64,000 bases of DNA from Cystobasidiopsis lactophilus (Eukaryota > Basidiomycota > Agaricostilbomycetes > Agaricostilbales > Chionosphaeraceae), in assembly GCA_001599975.1 (NCBI GenBank), contig BCIO01000005.1:124001-188000 (forward strand), given 5' to 3'. Below, piece by piece: positions 10,213-20,207 of this stretch. A model generated the notes under the pieces. That model made no database searches and had not been told where the DNA came from. It saw only the letters and a program-made list of their open reading frames with translations. Position 1 is the stretch's first letter, and each line of letters starts with the position of its first letter. The translations under genes and the position numbers were made by a program.

Positions 10213-13200
10213 ATGCGACGCGCAGCACAGGGGACGAAGCGGCCAGCGTCGACGTCGCAAGACTTGGGCGGCGGCGAGCAGCGCCAGGCCAAGAAGGCGT
10301 CGCAGCCAGCCTCCAACTCGAGCCGGGCCATCCAAGTGTTTGTGCGCTCGCGCCTGGCGAACGACGGCTTGGTGCGAGTGCCGCCCATAAAGGGAAGCGA
10401 AGTGCTCGTGGTCAGCAACAGCAATGGCCACAGCTCGGCACAGCAGGCCGCATTGCTGGGCCCCGGTTTGGACGCGGGCGGCGGGTCAGCCGAGAGCAGC
10501 AAGGCCTACTCGTTCGACGGCTGCTTCGGTCCTCAGGCCGATCAAAGCTTGGTCTTCAACGACGTGGTTGCGCCGATGCTCGAGGACTTGTTGGGCGGCT
10601 ACAATTGCACAGGTGCGTTGGCCTTCTGATGCCTCACTGTCATGGTCTGACGTAAACCGTCGCTGCGCAGTCCTGGCTTATGGCCTCACTGGCACTGGCA
10701 AGACGCACACCATGATTGGCGACCTCACCCCTCAGCTGAACAACTACGGCCCGAAAGCCGGCATCGTCCCGCGCGTGCTCTACAAGCTCTTCCACCTGCT
10801 CGAGCAGTCCGCCACCGAATACTCCGTCAAAGTGTCCTTTATCGAGCTCTACAACGAAACCCTGGTCGACCTCAACCCGCTCGGCAGCCAAAAGCCAGAG
10901 CTCAAGATCTTTGACGATGCCACCAAGAAGGGCGTCGTCATCCAGGGCGCTCACGAGACCTTGATCGCCTCACCGCAAGAAGGCATCGATGTCCTCACGC
11001 GCGGCGACCAAAGGCGGCAGGTGGCGGCCACCAAGTGCAACGACCGCTCCTCCCGCTCCCACTCCATCTTCCAGCTCACCGTCCACCTCAAGGAAGTCGC
11101 TTCCCTCTCTGGCTCCACCACTTCCTCCACCTCCTCTGGCACTGCTTCTAAAGGCTCGACGGAAGACTTGCTTAAAGTGGGCAAGATCACGCTGGTGGAC
11201 CTGGCCGGCTCGGAGAACATTGGTCGGTCGGGCGCCAAGGACTCCCGCGCCCGCGAGGCCGGCATGATCAACCAGTCCCTGCTCTCCTTGGGAAGGGTCA
11301 TCAACGCTCTGGTCGTCGATGGCAAGACGGCTCACGTGCCTTATCGGTGCGGCCCCATCTTGCGCAAGAATGGTGTCATTTGTTGACTTTTTTTGAATGA
11401 CCACAGGGAGTCCAAGCTGACTCGCATCCTGCAAGACTCGCTAGGTGGTTCGACTAGGACGGCCATCATTGCGACCATCGCGCCCGACTATTCCAACTGG
11501 GAAGAAACTCTGTACGTGGCGTTTGCCAGCCCCTGTCTCTGTCGACATTCACCCAAATTCTAATTCCTCATCTACCCCCTGAATCTTTTTACAGTTCAAC
11601 GTTGGACTACGCCCTTCGAGCCCGTTCCATCCAAAATAGGCCCGTCTCCAACGCGCGCATGACCCGAACGGCCTTGATCAACTCGTACGCCGGGGAAATC
11701 GAGCGCCTCAAGGTCGACCTTGTCGCTGCCCGCGAGAAGAACGGCATCTACCTCTCGGACGCCTCGTGGACCAACTTCCAAGCGGAGCACGAAGCCCGGA
11801 GATTAGGCTTGGAGGAGTCCACCAAGCAGGTCGACTTGCTCGAGATGATGCACCGGACCATCTCCGAGCAGTTCGAGCACTCTTTGTCGCTATTAGGCGT
11901 CAAGGAAGGGGAGATTGCGGGGCTGGACGAGGAGAGGCAGATGCTAGGCGCTCAGCTCCAGAGCGCGCAGGAAGACTTGCAGGGGCAAAAGGCCAAGCTG
12001 GAGGAGGAGACCGCCCGGCGTCAGGCCTTGGCTCAGGGCAAAAAGGAGTGGAAGGACTGGGCTGGGAAGGCGATCCGGGACACCCAAGGTTTGAGGGAGA
12101 AGATTGGTCCGTTTCATCTTCGCTTTGACTTTAAGGTTGGAAGCTGATGCTGTGATTACAGCACGCAAAACGGCGGTTGAATCCTCCAACTCTTCGACCA
12201 TTGCTCAAGCGTCGAGAGCGATGGGGGTCAGCACCAGCTCTTTGGCTACTTGCCTCTCCGACTTTGAGGCGGCACAAGCCCAATTCTGCTCCCACCTCTC
12301 GACTGCGCTCGACGCTTTTGGGACTCAAGCCATCGATATGCATCTCGAAAACCAAAAGCTCATCACTCAACACTTGGAGGCGCTCACCTCGAGGGCAACT
12401 TCGGCAAAGGGCCAGCAGGGCGATGTCGATTCCGCCGCTCAGGACCTGATGGCCACCGTAGCCAGCTCGACAGAACGCCTTGTGGATCTACTTCATTCCT
12501 CGACTGCTCAGATCCAGCAGTCCCACCGCCAAACGAAGGCCTCCCTCGTGGCCCAGTTCAACCTCTCCAGCAACGCGGCGATCGAAGTCTTCCGCAAGCT
12601 TTCTGAACAGGCCAACGCCATCGAATTGAAAGCACAAGCGGACGACGAGGCGTTCCAGCGCGCTGTCCAGGCACAATTGGCCAGCGAGCGAGAAGCCATG
12701 GCCGCGGAAAATCAAAGGTTGGCCGAGCACAATCGACACCTGCAAGCCCTGCTAGACAATCAAGCGGCCTCAGCACAGCAGTTCTCGGCACAGTTCGTGT
12801 CCAATATGCAGGCCCAGCTATCGACTTTCTTCCAAACCCACTCAGCAACGCTGCAAGAGTCGGCAACCCCACTACAAGCTCAGCTGGTGGAAGCGTGCGA
12901 GGCCAGAGCGCAGGCTACGCAAGCAAGAGAGGAGAGCTTGAGAGCGTTGGCGTCGCAGCACGAGACGGTGGTGGAGCATTACCGGCAAGGCTTGGAGGAC
13001 GTGCAGGATGTGGCGGTGGACCAGATCAAGGTTTGTCCGCATCTTCCCTTGGTTGTGAGCAAGCACTGATGATCGAACGACTGCTAGGTCATCCAAGCTG
13101 GCCAACTTGCGGTCGAGGTTCTCGGGGAAGATTGCACGATGGACGACCACCTCTTCGCGCTGACCCAAGGCGCTGAAGACCTGGCGACCGAAGTGGCGGC

Positions 13201-13768
13201 CGAGGTCCGACAGTCATCCTCCGCTTTTACGTCAGGTCTGTACGCCGAACGGTCCTCCACCGATTCCTCCCTAGCGGACACCCGCACGGTCCTCCAAGGC
13301 ATCCACCACTCGCTCGCCCAATCCTCCGAAATGTTATCCAACTCTTCCGCTCCTCTTTCGCAGCAGTTTCAAGCGTTTCAGTCTAACAGCTCGCGCTACT
13401 TGTCGCTAAGCAAGACATCACTAGCTCAGCTCAACCAGCACACTTCCACCTTCCTCTCTCACCACCGCGACCAAGGCGGCTTGCTTCTTGAAGACGCACC
13501 GACTGGCCACACTCCACGTAAGCGACAGTGGCCATCATTCGATGAACCCGAGCCGCCATCGCCGACTCCGACTGCGCCGCCACCGGTCGCCCCTGCGCCT
13601 CCAGTCCAGCTCGACAAGGCGCTGCGCAAGTCAACGAGCGCTTCATTACGCAAGTCGGCTGCCCAAAGCAATGCACAGCCGGCCTTCAAGGTGCTCAGCG
13701 ATAAAGCGAACGTTTTGAGTGCGGTGGCGCGGCACGATTTGGGCAAGGCTAAGGCACTCGCGTCATGA
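10213..13768 (+). CDS. Kinesin-5 (BimC/Eg5-type) mitotic motor
   Basis: Plus-end-directed tetrameric motor that slides spindle microtubules apart in mitosis. The motor domain begins near residue 38 ('[10 protein letters not shown]'). Visible hallmarks: P-loop '[12 protein letters not shown]', switch I 'NDRSSRSH', switch II '[14 protein letters not shown]' (the kinesin-5 signature), then '[20 protein letters not shown]' and '[20 protein letters not shown]'. A long coiled-coil stalk follows. The tail carries a BimC box, '[15 protein letters not shown]', whose TP site is the known Cdk1 target for spindle targeting. The P-loop has Leu where nearly all kinesins have Gln (GQTGTGKT). Introns at about 10613-10670, 11346-11406, 11512-11594, 12107-12162 and 13032-13088. 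Its 3' third is duplicated downstream as decayed fragments at 15838-16605 and 18700-18838. The gene itself reads through without defects. Confidence 0.93.
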
Positions 13769-14003
13769 TATTTCGTTCTTTGAGATTCTCGTTCATTTAT
13801 CTCCTTGTACATGCTCACATAGGCCCAGCTTGGGCTCTTTGTATTCGGATTTCGGATTGCGATGTGATCTCTTGCCGACAAGTCTCGACAGTTCTAAATT
13901 ATAAGGAAGGCAATGTTCTAACTGCAAGCCAGCTGCTCTATTGGCGAACACGACGTGGAAATCGGCCACGAATGGCAAACGGTGCAAACGACAACTCCTA
14001 GCC
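13769..14003. other. 3' region of kinesin-5
   Basis: Short 3' flank. It resembles the flanks at 16606-16840 and 18839-19043 (shared 'tgca..ccagctgc' and following bases), as part of the triplicated segment. The intergenic space continues beyond it with fragments described separately. Confidence 0.5.
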
Positions 14004-14276
14004 TCAAGCGGGCTGGGAAGGGTGATTTAGGGGCCACTTGCGAGCCGCTTCCGCATTCATATCACAGCACTTCTTGCACAGGACAAGGTTGGGGTATTGG
14101 AGGTGAATGTTGCGCGAAACGCCACACCTAATGGAACTTAGAACCGACGGAAGGATGGGGACCTGGCTTGACGTACTGTTTGCACAAGGGAAGCTTGACG
14201 TACTGTCTGAACAAGGGAAGTCGACGTGTTGGCCGAGGTGTAGGAGCCCTGCAACAGGCGTGGGAATCAGCGCCAA
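14004..14276 (-). pseudogene. Fragment of Cys-rich gene, copy 1
   Basis: Minus-strand remnant related to the Cys-rich gene at 19044-19502. The clear part is 'CGVSRNIHLQYPNLVLCKKC', aligning with 'CGCQPHNNSKHRLCAQC' of the fuller copy and 'CGIFPHNGQQDDRCEQC' of copy 2. The upstream CxxC exon is not recognisable here. The frame also contains the 27-bp duplicated stretch at 14166-14219. Called a fragment because no complete partner exon is visible; a shortened working gene cannot be excluded. Confidence 0.5.
14166..14219. repeat. 27-bp tandem repeat, two copies
   Basis: Two head-to-tail copies of a 27-bp unit beginning gcttgacgtactgt, at 14166-14192 and 14193-14219, differing at two positions. 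Length is a multiple of three and it falls within the Cys-rich fragment copy 1 on the minus strand, where it codes a repeated Phe-Pro-Cys-(Ser/Ala) stretch. Confidence 0.85.
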
Positions 14277-14699
14277 AAGTTCTTCGGGCGGTCAGGTCAC
14301 GAATGCTTTACGTAGCTGGGCAGAGGAGTCTGCGCGCTCCAAATGAACTAAATACGCAGGCAGAAATCAGGTCAGCTCTAGAGATACACGCACTGGGCTA
14401 GACCTGCTTCAGGCTTGGGCTGCCCAAGTGGGGACTGTGGAGCGGCCGCTCGTTCTGGCTGCGGGCTGTGGACACGCGCTGCATCAACTGCAGGGTCCGA
14501 CGTTTCGTGGGGTAAGGAGACGGCTTGCGCAGCTGAGGCTTTCCTGCGCGCGGAATCTGAGTATCTTCTCACAGTACAGATGAAGGGTTACGCCTACTTC
14601 CACTGGTCTTCCCAGGCCTTCATCTTTTCCATTCCCTTAGCACGACCATCTCGCACCGCGAGGAGATCCAGAGCGGAGTAATCTTTCGGGGGTTGTTGG

Positions 14700-15062
14700 T
14701 CAGGCATCGACAGAGGCGTTTTGGATCACGGGCTTGAGAAAAGAGGAGGGCAAAAGGCAGACACCGGTAGTGGGTAAATGAACTGGGTCGTGGTCGAAGT
14801 CCAGCTGGGGGAGAACCAGGTTTCGTCTCAAAGAGGGCGGTGCATCTTGCACCAGACGCTGCAGAACCCTGGAGTACCCGGATTCAGATGGTCCGAACAT
14901 GCTGGGGAAGTTAGTCGCAGAGGCAATCTGAAATGAGGATCGAAGGGTAGTTCGAAGCGAAAGACGCAAAAGGCATTGGCGAAAGAATGGCACGACAGCA
15001 AATTCTATACTTTCACCCCAGGCCTTTCTTTCACGTTCGATACCCGAGAAGACCCGACACAA
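14700..15062 (-). CDS. Unrecognised open frame of 120 codons
   Basis: Open on the minus strand with a Met start at 15062 and a later Met near 14900 ('MFGPSESGYSRVLQRLVQDA'). The C-terminal part ('VHLPTTGVCLLPSSFLKPVI') has plausible protein composition, but I do not recognise it and no second copy was seen in units 2 or 3 of the surrounding triplication. It may be a chance frame in decaying DNA. Confidence 0.2.
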   Translation of the reverse strand: MCRVFSGIERERKAWGESIEFAVVPFFRQCLLRLSLRTTLRSSFQIASATNFPSMFGPSESGYSRVLQRLVQDAPPSLRRNLVLPQLDFDHDPVHLPTTGVCLLPSSFLKPVIQNASVDA

Positions 15063-15482
15063 AGAAGGCAGGCATTACAAATCTGCCTGCCACCAACTCC
15101 AGCCTCGTGTGCCGGGAATGTCATGTTGGCGGGAGTCCGCAGTAGAGAGAGGCAGAGAGGTTCGAACGTCGAAGCCATGCGTCAACGCAGGCTGGTAGGG
15201 CTCTTGACAAGAGGTCTCTGACTTTAGAAGTACCATTAGACTTCGATTTGACAGGGATTACAGCCAACAGGCGAAAGTCGGCAGTGGCGTGAGGACGATT
15301 CTGGCTCGCAATTTAGCGGGCGCCAGTGAGCCAAATCGAGGTCAGAGCATTCACGAGTCATTCGAGGCAAGAGCTACATGTCAAAGACACCAAAACCAAA
15401 CAACCAGCATTCAGGACTCGAAGCTCGAAGGTGCTCGACGCACTCCAAGAGGCAAAGTCCTCTCCGTATGCAACGACCAAAT

Positions 15483-15540
15483 GTCTGAGCAGCGGCTTAG
15501 CGGCTGATCGAGACGTCTATCTGAAGGGGGTGGACTGATT
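15483..15540 (+). pseudogene. Vestige of eIF3k 5' coding end, copy 1
   Basis: About 55 bp still matching the first codons of eIF3k (20213-20265): 'tctgagcagcgg', then 'gatcgagacg' and 'gggtggac'. It has indels, no start codon and no downstream exon. It marks the right end of unit 1 of the triplicated segment. Confidence 0.6.
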
Positions 15541-15837
15541 CCAGCAAGCAGACGTGGCGCTCTTATAGGACTGCTCACCTTCAAGCTCGACTTGGAGGCC
15601 AACTTCGAACTGATGCCTCGGCTTCGTCTGCCTCCGGTCCCTTGCCTCTGCTGCGCTTGGTGTCTTGACTTGGATTGATTCTTTGCTTCTGTGGCTATCT
15701 GTTCCTGCGCTGGCTGGAGTTTGTGGCGACTGGGGGAGCTGTCGATTGGCGTCGAGGTTCGTTTGACTCCTTTGGCCTTTTCCGTCTGGGCTGTTGGCTC
15801 ACGAGTCGTGCAATACATTCACGCTGTACATGATATA

Positions 15838-16605
15838 TTGGCGTCGCTGCACGAGACGGTGGTCGAGCATTATCGGCTAGGCTTGGCGTACTTGCAGGAT
15901 GTCGCAGTAGGCCAGATCAAGGTTAGCCCGCTTTTTCCGTTGTTTGCATCGAGCCCTGATTATCGAACGACTATAAGTCATCCAAGTTGGCCAGCTCGCG
16001 GTCGAATTCTGGGAGAAGATGGCACGATGGACGGCACCTCTTCGGGCTCACCCAAGCCGCTGAAGATCCGACAAGCGAAGTGGCGGGCCGAGGTCCGACA
16101 GCCATGCTCCTCTCTTACTTCGGGTCTGGATGCCGAGCGGCCCGCCACCGAGGCCTCCCTAGCGGACATCCGAACCGCCCTTCCAGGCATCCACCACTCG
16201 CTCGCCCAGTCCTCCGAAATGTTATCCAACTCTTCCGCTCCTCTTTCGCAACAGTTTCAAGCGATTCAGTCTAACAGCTCGCGCTACTTTTCGCAAAGCA
16301 AGACATCACTACATCACCTCGACCAGCACACCTCCACCTTCCTCTCTCACCACCGCGACCACGGCGGCTTGCTTCTTGAAGACGCACCGACTGGCCACAC
16401 TCCACGTAAGCGACAGTGGCCATCATTCGATGAACCCGAGCCGCCGTCGCCGACTCCACCGGCGCCGCCACCGGTCCCCCGGCGCCTTCGATTCTCAGCC
16501 CAGCTCGACAAGGCGCTGCGCAAGTCGACGAGCGCTTCATTACCCAAGTCGGCTGCTCAAGGCAATGCACACCCGGCTTTCAAGGTGCTAAAGCGAACGT
16601 TTTGA
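15838..16605 (+). pseudogene. Partial copy of kinesin-5 tail, copy 2
   Basis: Matches kinesin-5 from the end of the stalk to the stop region. It keeps '[20 protein letters not shown]', the following intron (about 15922-15977), '[20 protein letters not shown]' and the whole BimC box '[15 protein letters not shown]'. It lacks the motor and most of the stalk, and the C-terminus departs from the parent ('FKVLKRTF' then stop). The frame stays open from about 15691 because intron and exon happen to be open together, giving a misleading 304-codon frame. No promoter or start expected for a motor is present. Could be transcribed, but I infer a non-functional fragment. Confidence 0.85.
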
Positions 16606-16846
16606 GTGCGGTGGCGAGGTACGATTTGACCGAGATCAAAGCGCCAGCGTCACGATTCCTCGTATTCAGGTTGGCATTTATCTCCGTATGCATTTTCAAG
16701 ATGCGCCTGCTTGGGACTTTTATACTGGGCTTGCGAGTGACAGCAGTTCTAGGCAAGACGAGGAACGAATGAAATTGCAATTCAGCTGCCGCTCGCAGTC
16801 GAAGCGGAATACATCGGATCGCGTGTAGCCCACCCGGCTACGCTGT

Positions 16847-17134
16847 TCAGCGCTGTGGGTTTGTACCGTAGTAGCGATCGGCACGTTTCCTGTCGTTGTC
16901 GCAGCATTGCTCGCAGCGGTCATCTTGCTGGCCATTGTGGGGGAAAATACCACAGCTAGATGCATCACTGATTTGGCGAATGGACTGCGCACATAAGAGG
17001 CGATTTGACCTACATGTTGCATAAGTGAGGGGCGGCGCGAGGGTGCTGTACGGGCGGCACCGGGACGCTTCAGTGGCGTAAATGCAGGCCGTGAGCGTTA
17101 TTTCTGCCGACGTGGAAGCAATACAAGGACTCAC
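16847..17134 (-). pseudogene. Fragment of Cys-rich gene, copy 2
   Basis: Minus-strand frame whose C-terminal part, 'SDASSCGIFPHNGQQDDRCE' followed by 'QCCDNDRKRADR', aligns with copy 3 ('MDAASRCGCQPHNNSKHRLC', 'AQCYNNVRQAMAN'). The nucleotide match includes the shared 'ctagatgca' and the 'cagcattg' cores. The N-terminal CxxC exon is not recognisable. It lies at the same distance after kinesin copy 2 as copies 1 and 3 lie after theirs. Confidence 0.5.
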
Positions 17135-17959
17135 TACACCGGGATCTTGGAAGGTTTGGACTTCGTCGTTGGGGCCTTTGAGCGTGGCTTGTCGCTGCAG
17201 GGCCAGGCTTTAGCGCGAATGACAGACACGAGGGGAACGGTATTCTCACGCCTTTTCCTTGTTTCCGCCTTGTTCCTTGTTCATTGTTGCCTTGCAGCAC
17301 GGGTTGCAGCGAAGAGATAGCGGAAAGGGACAGACGTTCCCTGCGATGAGCTGAGTGGTGGGAGCAGGTCAAGAAGAAGGGCGCAGGGAGGACTGGAACT
17401 GGACGGGTGGTGTTTCACGTCCAAAGCGAATGTGTAGCTACCCGGGTGTACCCGAACCAAAGTCGTCCGAAGTTTATAGAAGCAAAATCCAAAAAAGGGA
17501 GCTCCCATCACTTTTCCCCCTGGTCCAATGCTTGTCGGACTTCAGAGAAATGGCACCATACTGCATTGTCTGCATTGTCATTATTTGGCATAGCATATAG
17601 AGTTATTCATGAGGGTAGAGACAGTGATTGAATCTTAGGCAGTGCAGTACCCGAGAGTACCCGAGCCAAAGACGACAGGACAAAGGCAAGGCCTGTTTGT
17701 GCAAGGCATGAGGGACTGGTGAGCAGACTGGTGCAGGCATTGGTGCAGGACGCGGTCAAGGACGGCGTCCGGTGGCAAAGTTGACAGAGTTGAACATGGC
17801 AGCATTGGCGCTGTCGAGCCAGGGAGCTCCTTTGCGCTGGCAAGACTGTTTGCGTATGGTAGTCGAAGATCGTGGCAAGAAGCGGAAACAGCCGACAGGA
17901 CAAGAGGTCGACTTTGTGGCAGAAGCCAGAGCGCCGCACAGCCCGGTCAAGGCTGGAGA
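17135..17959. other. Decayed intergenic DNA with ACCCG-type short repeats
   Basis: No gene recognised. It carries acccgggtgtacccgaacca at 17440-17459, exactly repeated at 29717-29736. A looser copy lies at about 17649-17667 (acccgagagtacccgagcca). See findings. Confidence 0.4.
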
Positions 17960-18190
17960 AGTCTCTAGATGGTCGAACAGCCGCAACAATCCTAACAAAC
18001 AGCGGAAGCAAGGCAACCAGCATCGACAACGAGAGACCATGCTCGACCAGCTCCAAGAGCGAAGTTGCCGTCGACAACCAACCCACCCACTAGAAACGGC
18101 GTCTGAGCAGCGGCAGCAGACGCTCATCAAAGGCGTGGACCGATACAGCACGCAGAACGTGTCGCTGCTGGAGGATCGATTACCTGCTCA
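17960..18190 (+). pseudogene. Copy of eIF3k 5' end, copy 2
   Basis: Aligns with 20045-20310, covering eIF3k upstream DNA and its first codons. Shared stretches include 'gagagaccatgctcgacc', 'ctcatcaaaggcgtggacc' and 'cgcagaacgtgtcgctgctg'. The ATG of eIF3k is lost here (aacggcgtctgagcag in place of aaatggcctccgagcag) and the match fades after the codons for 'NVSLLED'. Inferred non-functional remnant of a tandem duplication. Confidence 0.8.
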
Positions 18191-18699
18191 AAGGCCAATC
18201 GTTCCAAGGGCTGGTCGACCCGAGCGGCTGCGCGTCTGAGACCTTACTTCTGCTGCGCTTGTTTGCTTTGGTCGTGCTCTTCGACTCTGTGGCTATCTGA
18301 CCCTGTTAGGATGGGCTCTAGCTGGGGTTGCGACGGGTCCAAAATTGACGTTTCGCTCAGTACAAGGTGCGCTCGAGTCTTTCTCTCCTCTACATTGGCG
18401 CTGGTTGGCCTCAGGGCTTAAGTAACAACAACAGACATGCTGATGTTAGCGGTTTAATATTGCGTGCGGCCCGAAAAGTCTCCACGGCAGCCCGACTACA
18501 GCTTACTCCCTCTCTCCTGACCCGTCCTTCTCTCGTCTGTTCCGCCCCCGAATGACTCTCTCGCGACGATATTTTCGAGATGTAGATTCGACTCGTGTAC
18601 GGCACTTAGCTCGAGTGTAAGCCTCGTCTCAGTTTCGTCGCGCGCCGCCACCCGCTCCAGTGTCCCCGGTCCAACTATGAACCCCATAGCGATACGCAA

Positions 18700-18838
18700 T
18701 ACAGTGGGCGGTGCTTTGCGCAAGATGGCTGCTCAAATCAATGCGCAATCGGCCTTCAAGATGCTCAACTATAGGGCTGACTGGTTGAGGGCACGGTGGC
18801 GAGGCAAGACTTGGGCATGGCCAAGGCTCTCTCGCTCT
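18700..18838 (+). pseudogene. C-terminal fragment of kinesin-5, copy 3
   Basis: About 130 bp aligning with the last codons of kinesin-5: 'LRKMAAQINAQSAFKMLN' against '[18 protein letters not shown]' of the parent, followed by matches through the former stop region (ggtggcgaggcaagacttgggcatggcc). The BimC box is gone. It is the most eroded of the kinesin copies. Confidence 0.75.
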
Positions 18839-19043
18839 GAATGTTTACTTACATGGAGTGGCCTTTCAGACATCTCGTTGTTGTACAGTATTAGTTGGTC
18901 TTTGAAGTTTGAAATGTTGTCCATGATATGACGGCTTTCATTCTTGATTGCAGTCCAGCTGCCCAACAGAACGGCACAACAAACACGAAACTTGTATAAT
19001 GACGGGCCACATCTATAGACGGGATGCAGTCTCTGGATGCTCT

Positions 19044-19502
19044 TTAAACATTTGTCTTTCCATAGGTCGAGGGCATGTTAGCCATCGCTTGTCGAACGTT
19101 GTTGTAGCATTGGGCACAAAGACGGTGCTTTGAATTGTTGTGAGGTTGACATCCACACCTAGATGCAGCATCCATGAACGACAGGACATAGTGAAGGAAG
19201 CCTTGCTCCGACGCACATATCGCACAGATGGCTCGCCATGACAGGCCTCGTTACGACGTCGACGTTCTGACGCCTAATGCAGTTTGATGAGGGCGCGTTT
19301 GGCAAACCGTCCGAGAAGGTAGGACCTACCCTCCATGTGGCTTCTCATCGCCGCATGTGCGACAGTAATTAGTGGTGCCGTAGAAAGCTGGTGCTTGGCG
19401 ACACCTGAATGCAGCAGATGCAGATGAGCCAGGCCGACTGATACAATTGGGCTCGCCGCACCTCGGACATTCGCGATTGGTGATGAGATCTTTGTTAGCC
19501 AT
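19044..19502 (-). CDS. Small Cys-rich, putative zinc-binding protein (fullest of three copies)
   Basis: Not a named family. A start at 19502 opens 'MANKDLITNRECPRCGEPNC' and continues to 'NYCRTCGDEKPHGG', two CxxC pairs like a zinc ribbon. A splice donor follows (gtaggt at about 19326), and a second exon reads 'CAICASEQGF', then 'CGCQPHNNSKHRLCAQCY', ending at a stop at 19044-19046. The Cys spacing suggests two zinc sites. The exact splice phase between the exons is unresolved: the best-looking acceptors do not give the preferred frame without adjustment. Two shorter relatives lie at 14004-14276 and 16847-17134. Between kinesin-5 and eIF3k this was probably the ancestral middle gene. Confidence 0.45.
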
Positions 19503-20207
19503 CCTGCAGGGTCCAAAAAATCTCGCGAACACGAAGGACCGCCGAAATTCGAGGTCTAGGGTCGACGGGGGGAAGCAAAAAGCCAAGGAACGACTTTCCA
19601 TCTCAGGCGGGCGGTGCAAAATGTGCCAGACCGGCGAAAAATCCGAGCCTTCAACCCCCTTGCAGAGAGCCAGTTGCCAAGAAGTCGTCAGAATGGCAAG
19701 ACACTAAGTACAAAGGGAAGGCGACTTGGAAAGGCGACCAGGGCATTACTCTGCCAGTATTCCAACATCGTAGATATATAGGAATTCAAAGGCAGGTGCA
19801 GGGAGGAAGACGAGTTGGTCAATGGTGCCTGTGGGCACGACGGCTTTCGAAATGGAACGAGCACGAAGGCGGTGCAAACGCCAGAGTACGGGAGGTTTAC
19901 TGTGGATAACCGTGGCTTGAATAAGGTGTCAGACTGACCAGCAAAACTCGCATAGGCAAAGACTTTGGGAGCGGCAATGGTCTGGCAGTGCGGCAGTGGC
20001 ACCGAGGCGTAAAATCAAACCCAGACCAGACGAGAGCATTGGTGGGCAACGAGCAGTTTAGAGCAGCCATGCGGACACGCAAGCGCAACAAAGCAGGGCG
20101 ACCAGCATCCAAAACGAGAGACCATGCTCGACCGGCTCCAAGAGCATCTTTGCCACCTGCAACCAACAAATCCCGCACGCACGCACGCACCAACAGAATC
20201 ACCAAAA

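Noticed and set aside
15691-16605. A 304-codon open frame that could be called a full gene
   Set aside because: It is the kinesin-5 tail copy read through its retained intron, with unrelated sequence in front. No start context or independent pattern supports a gene of that extent.
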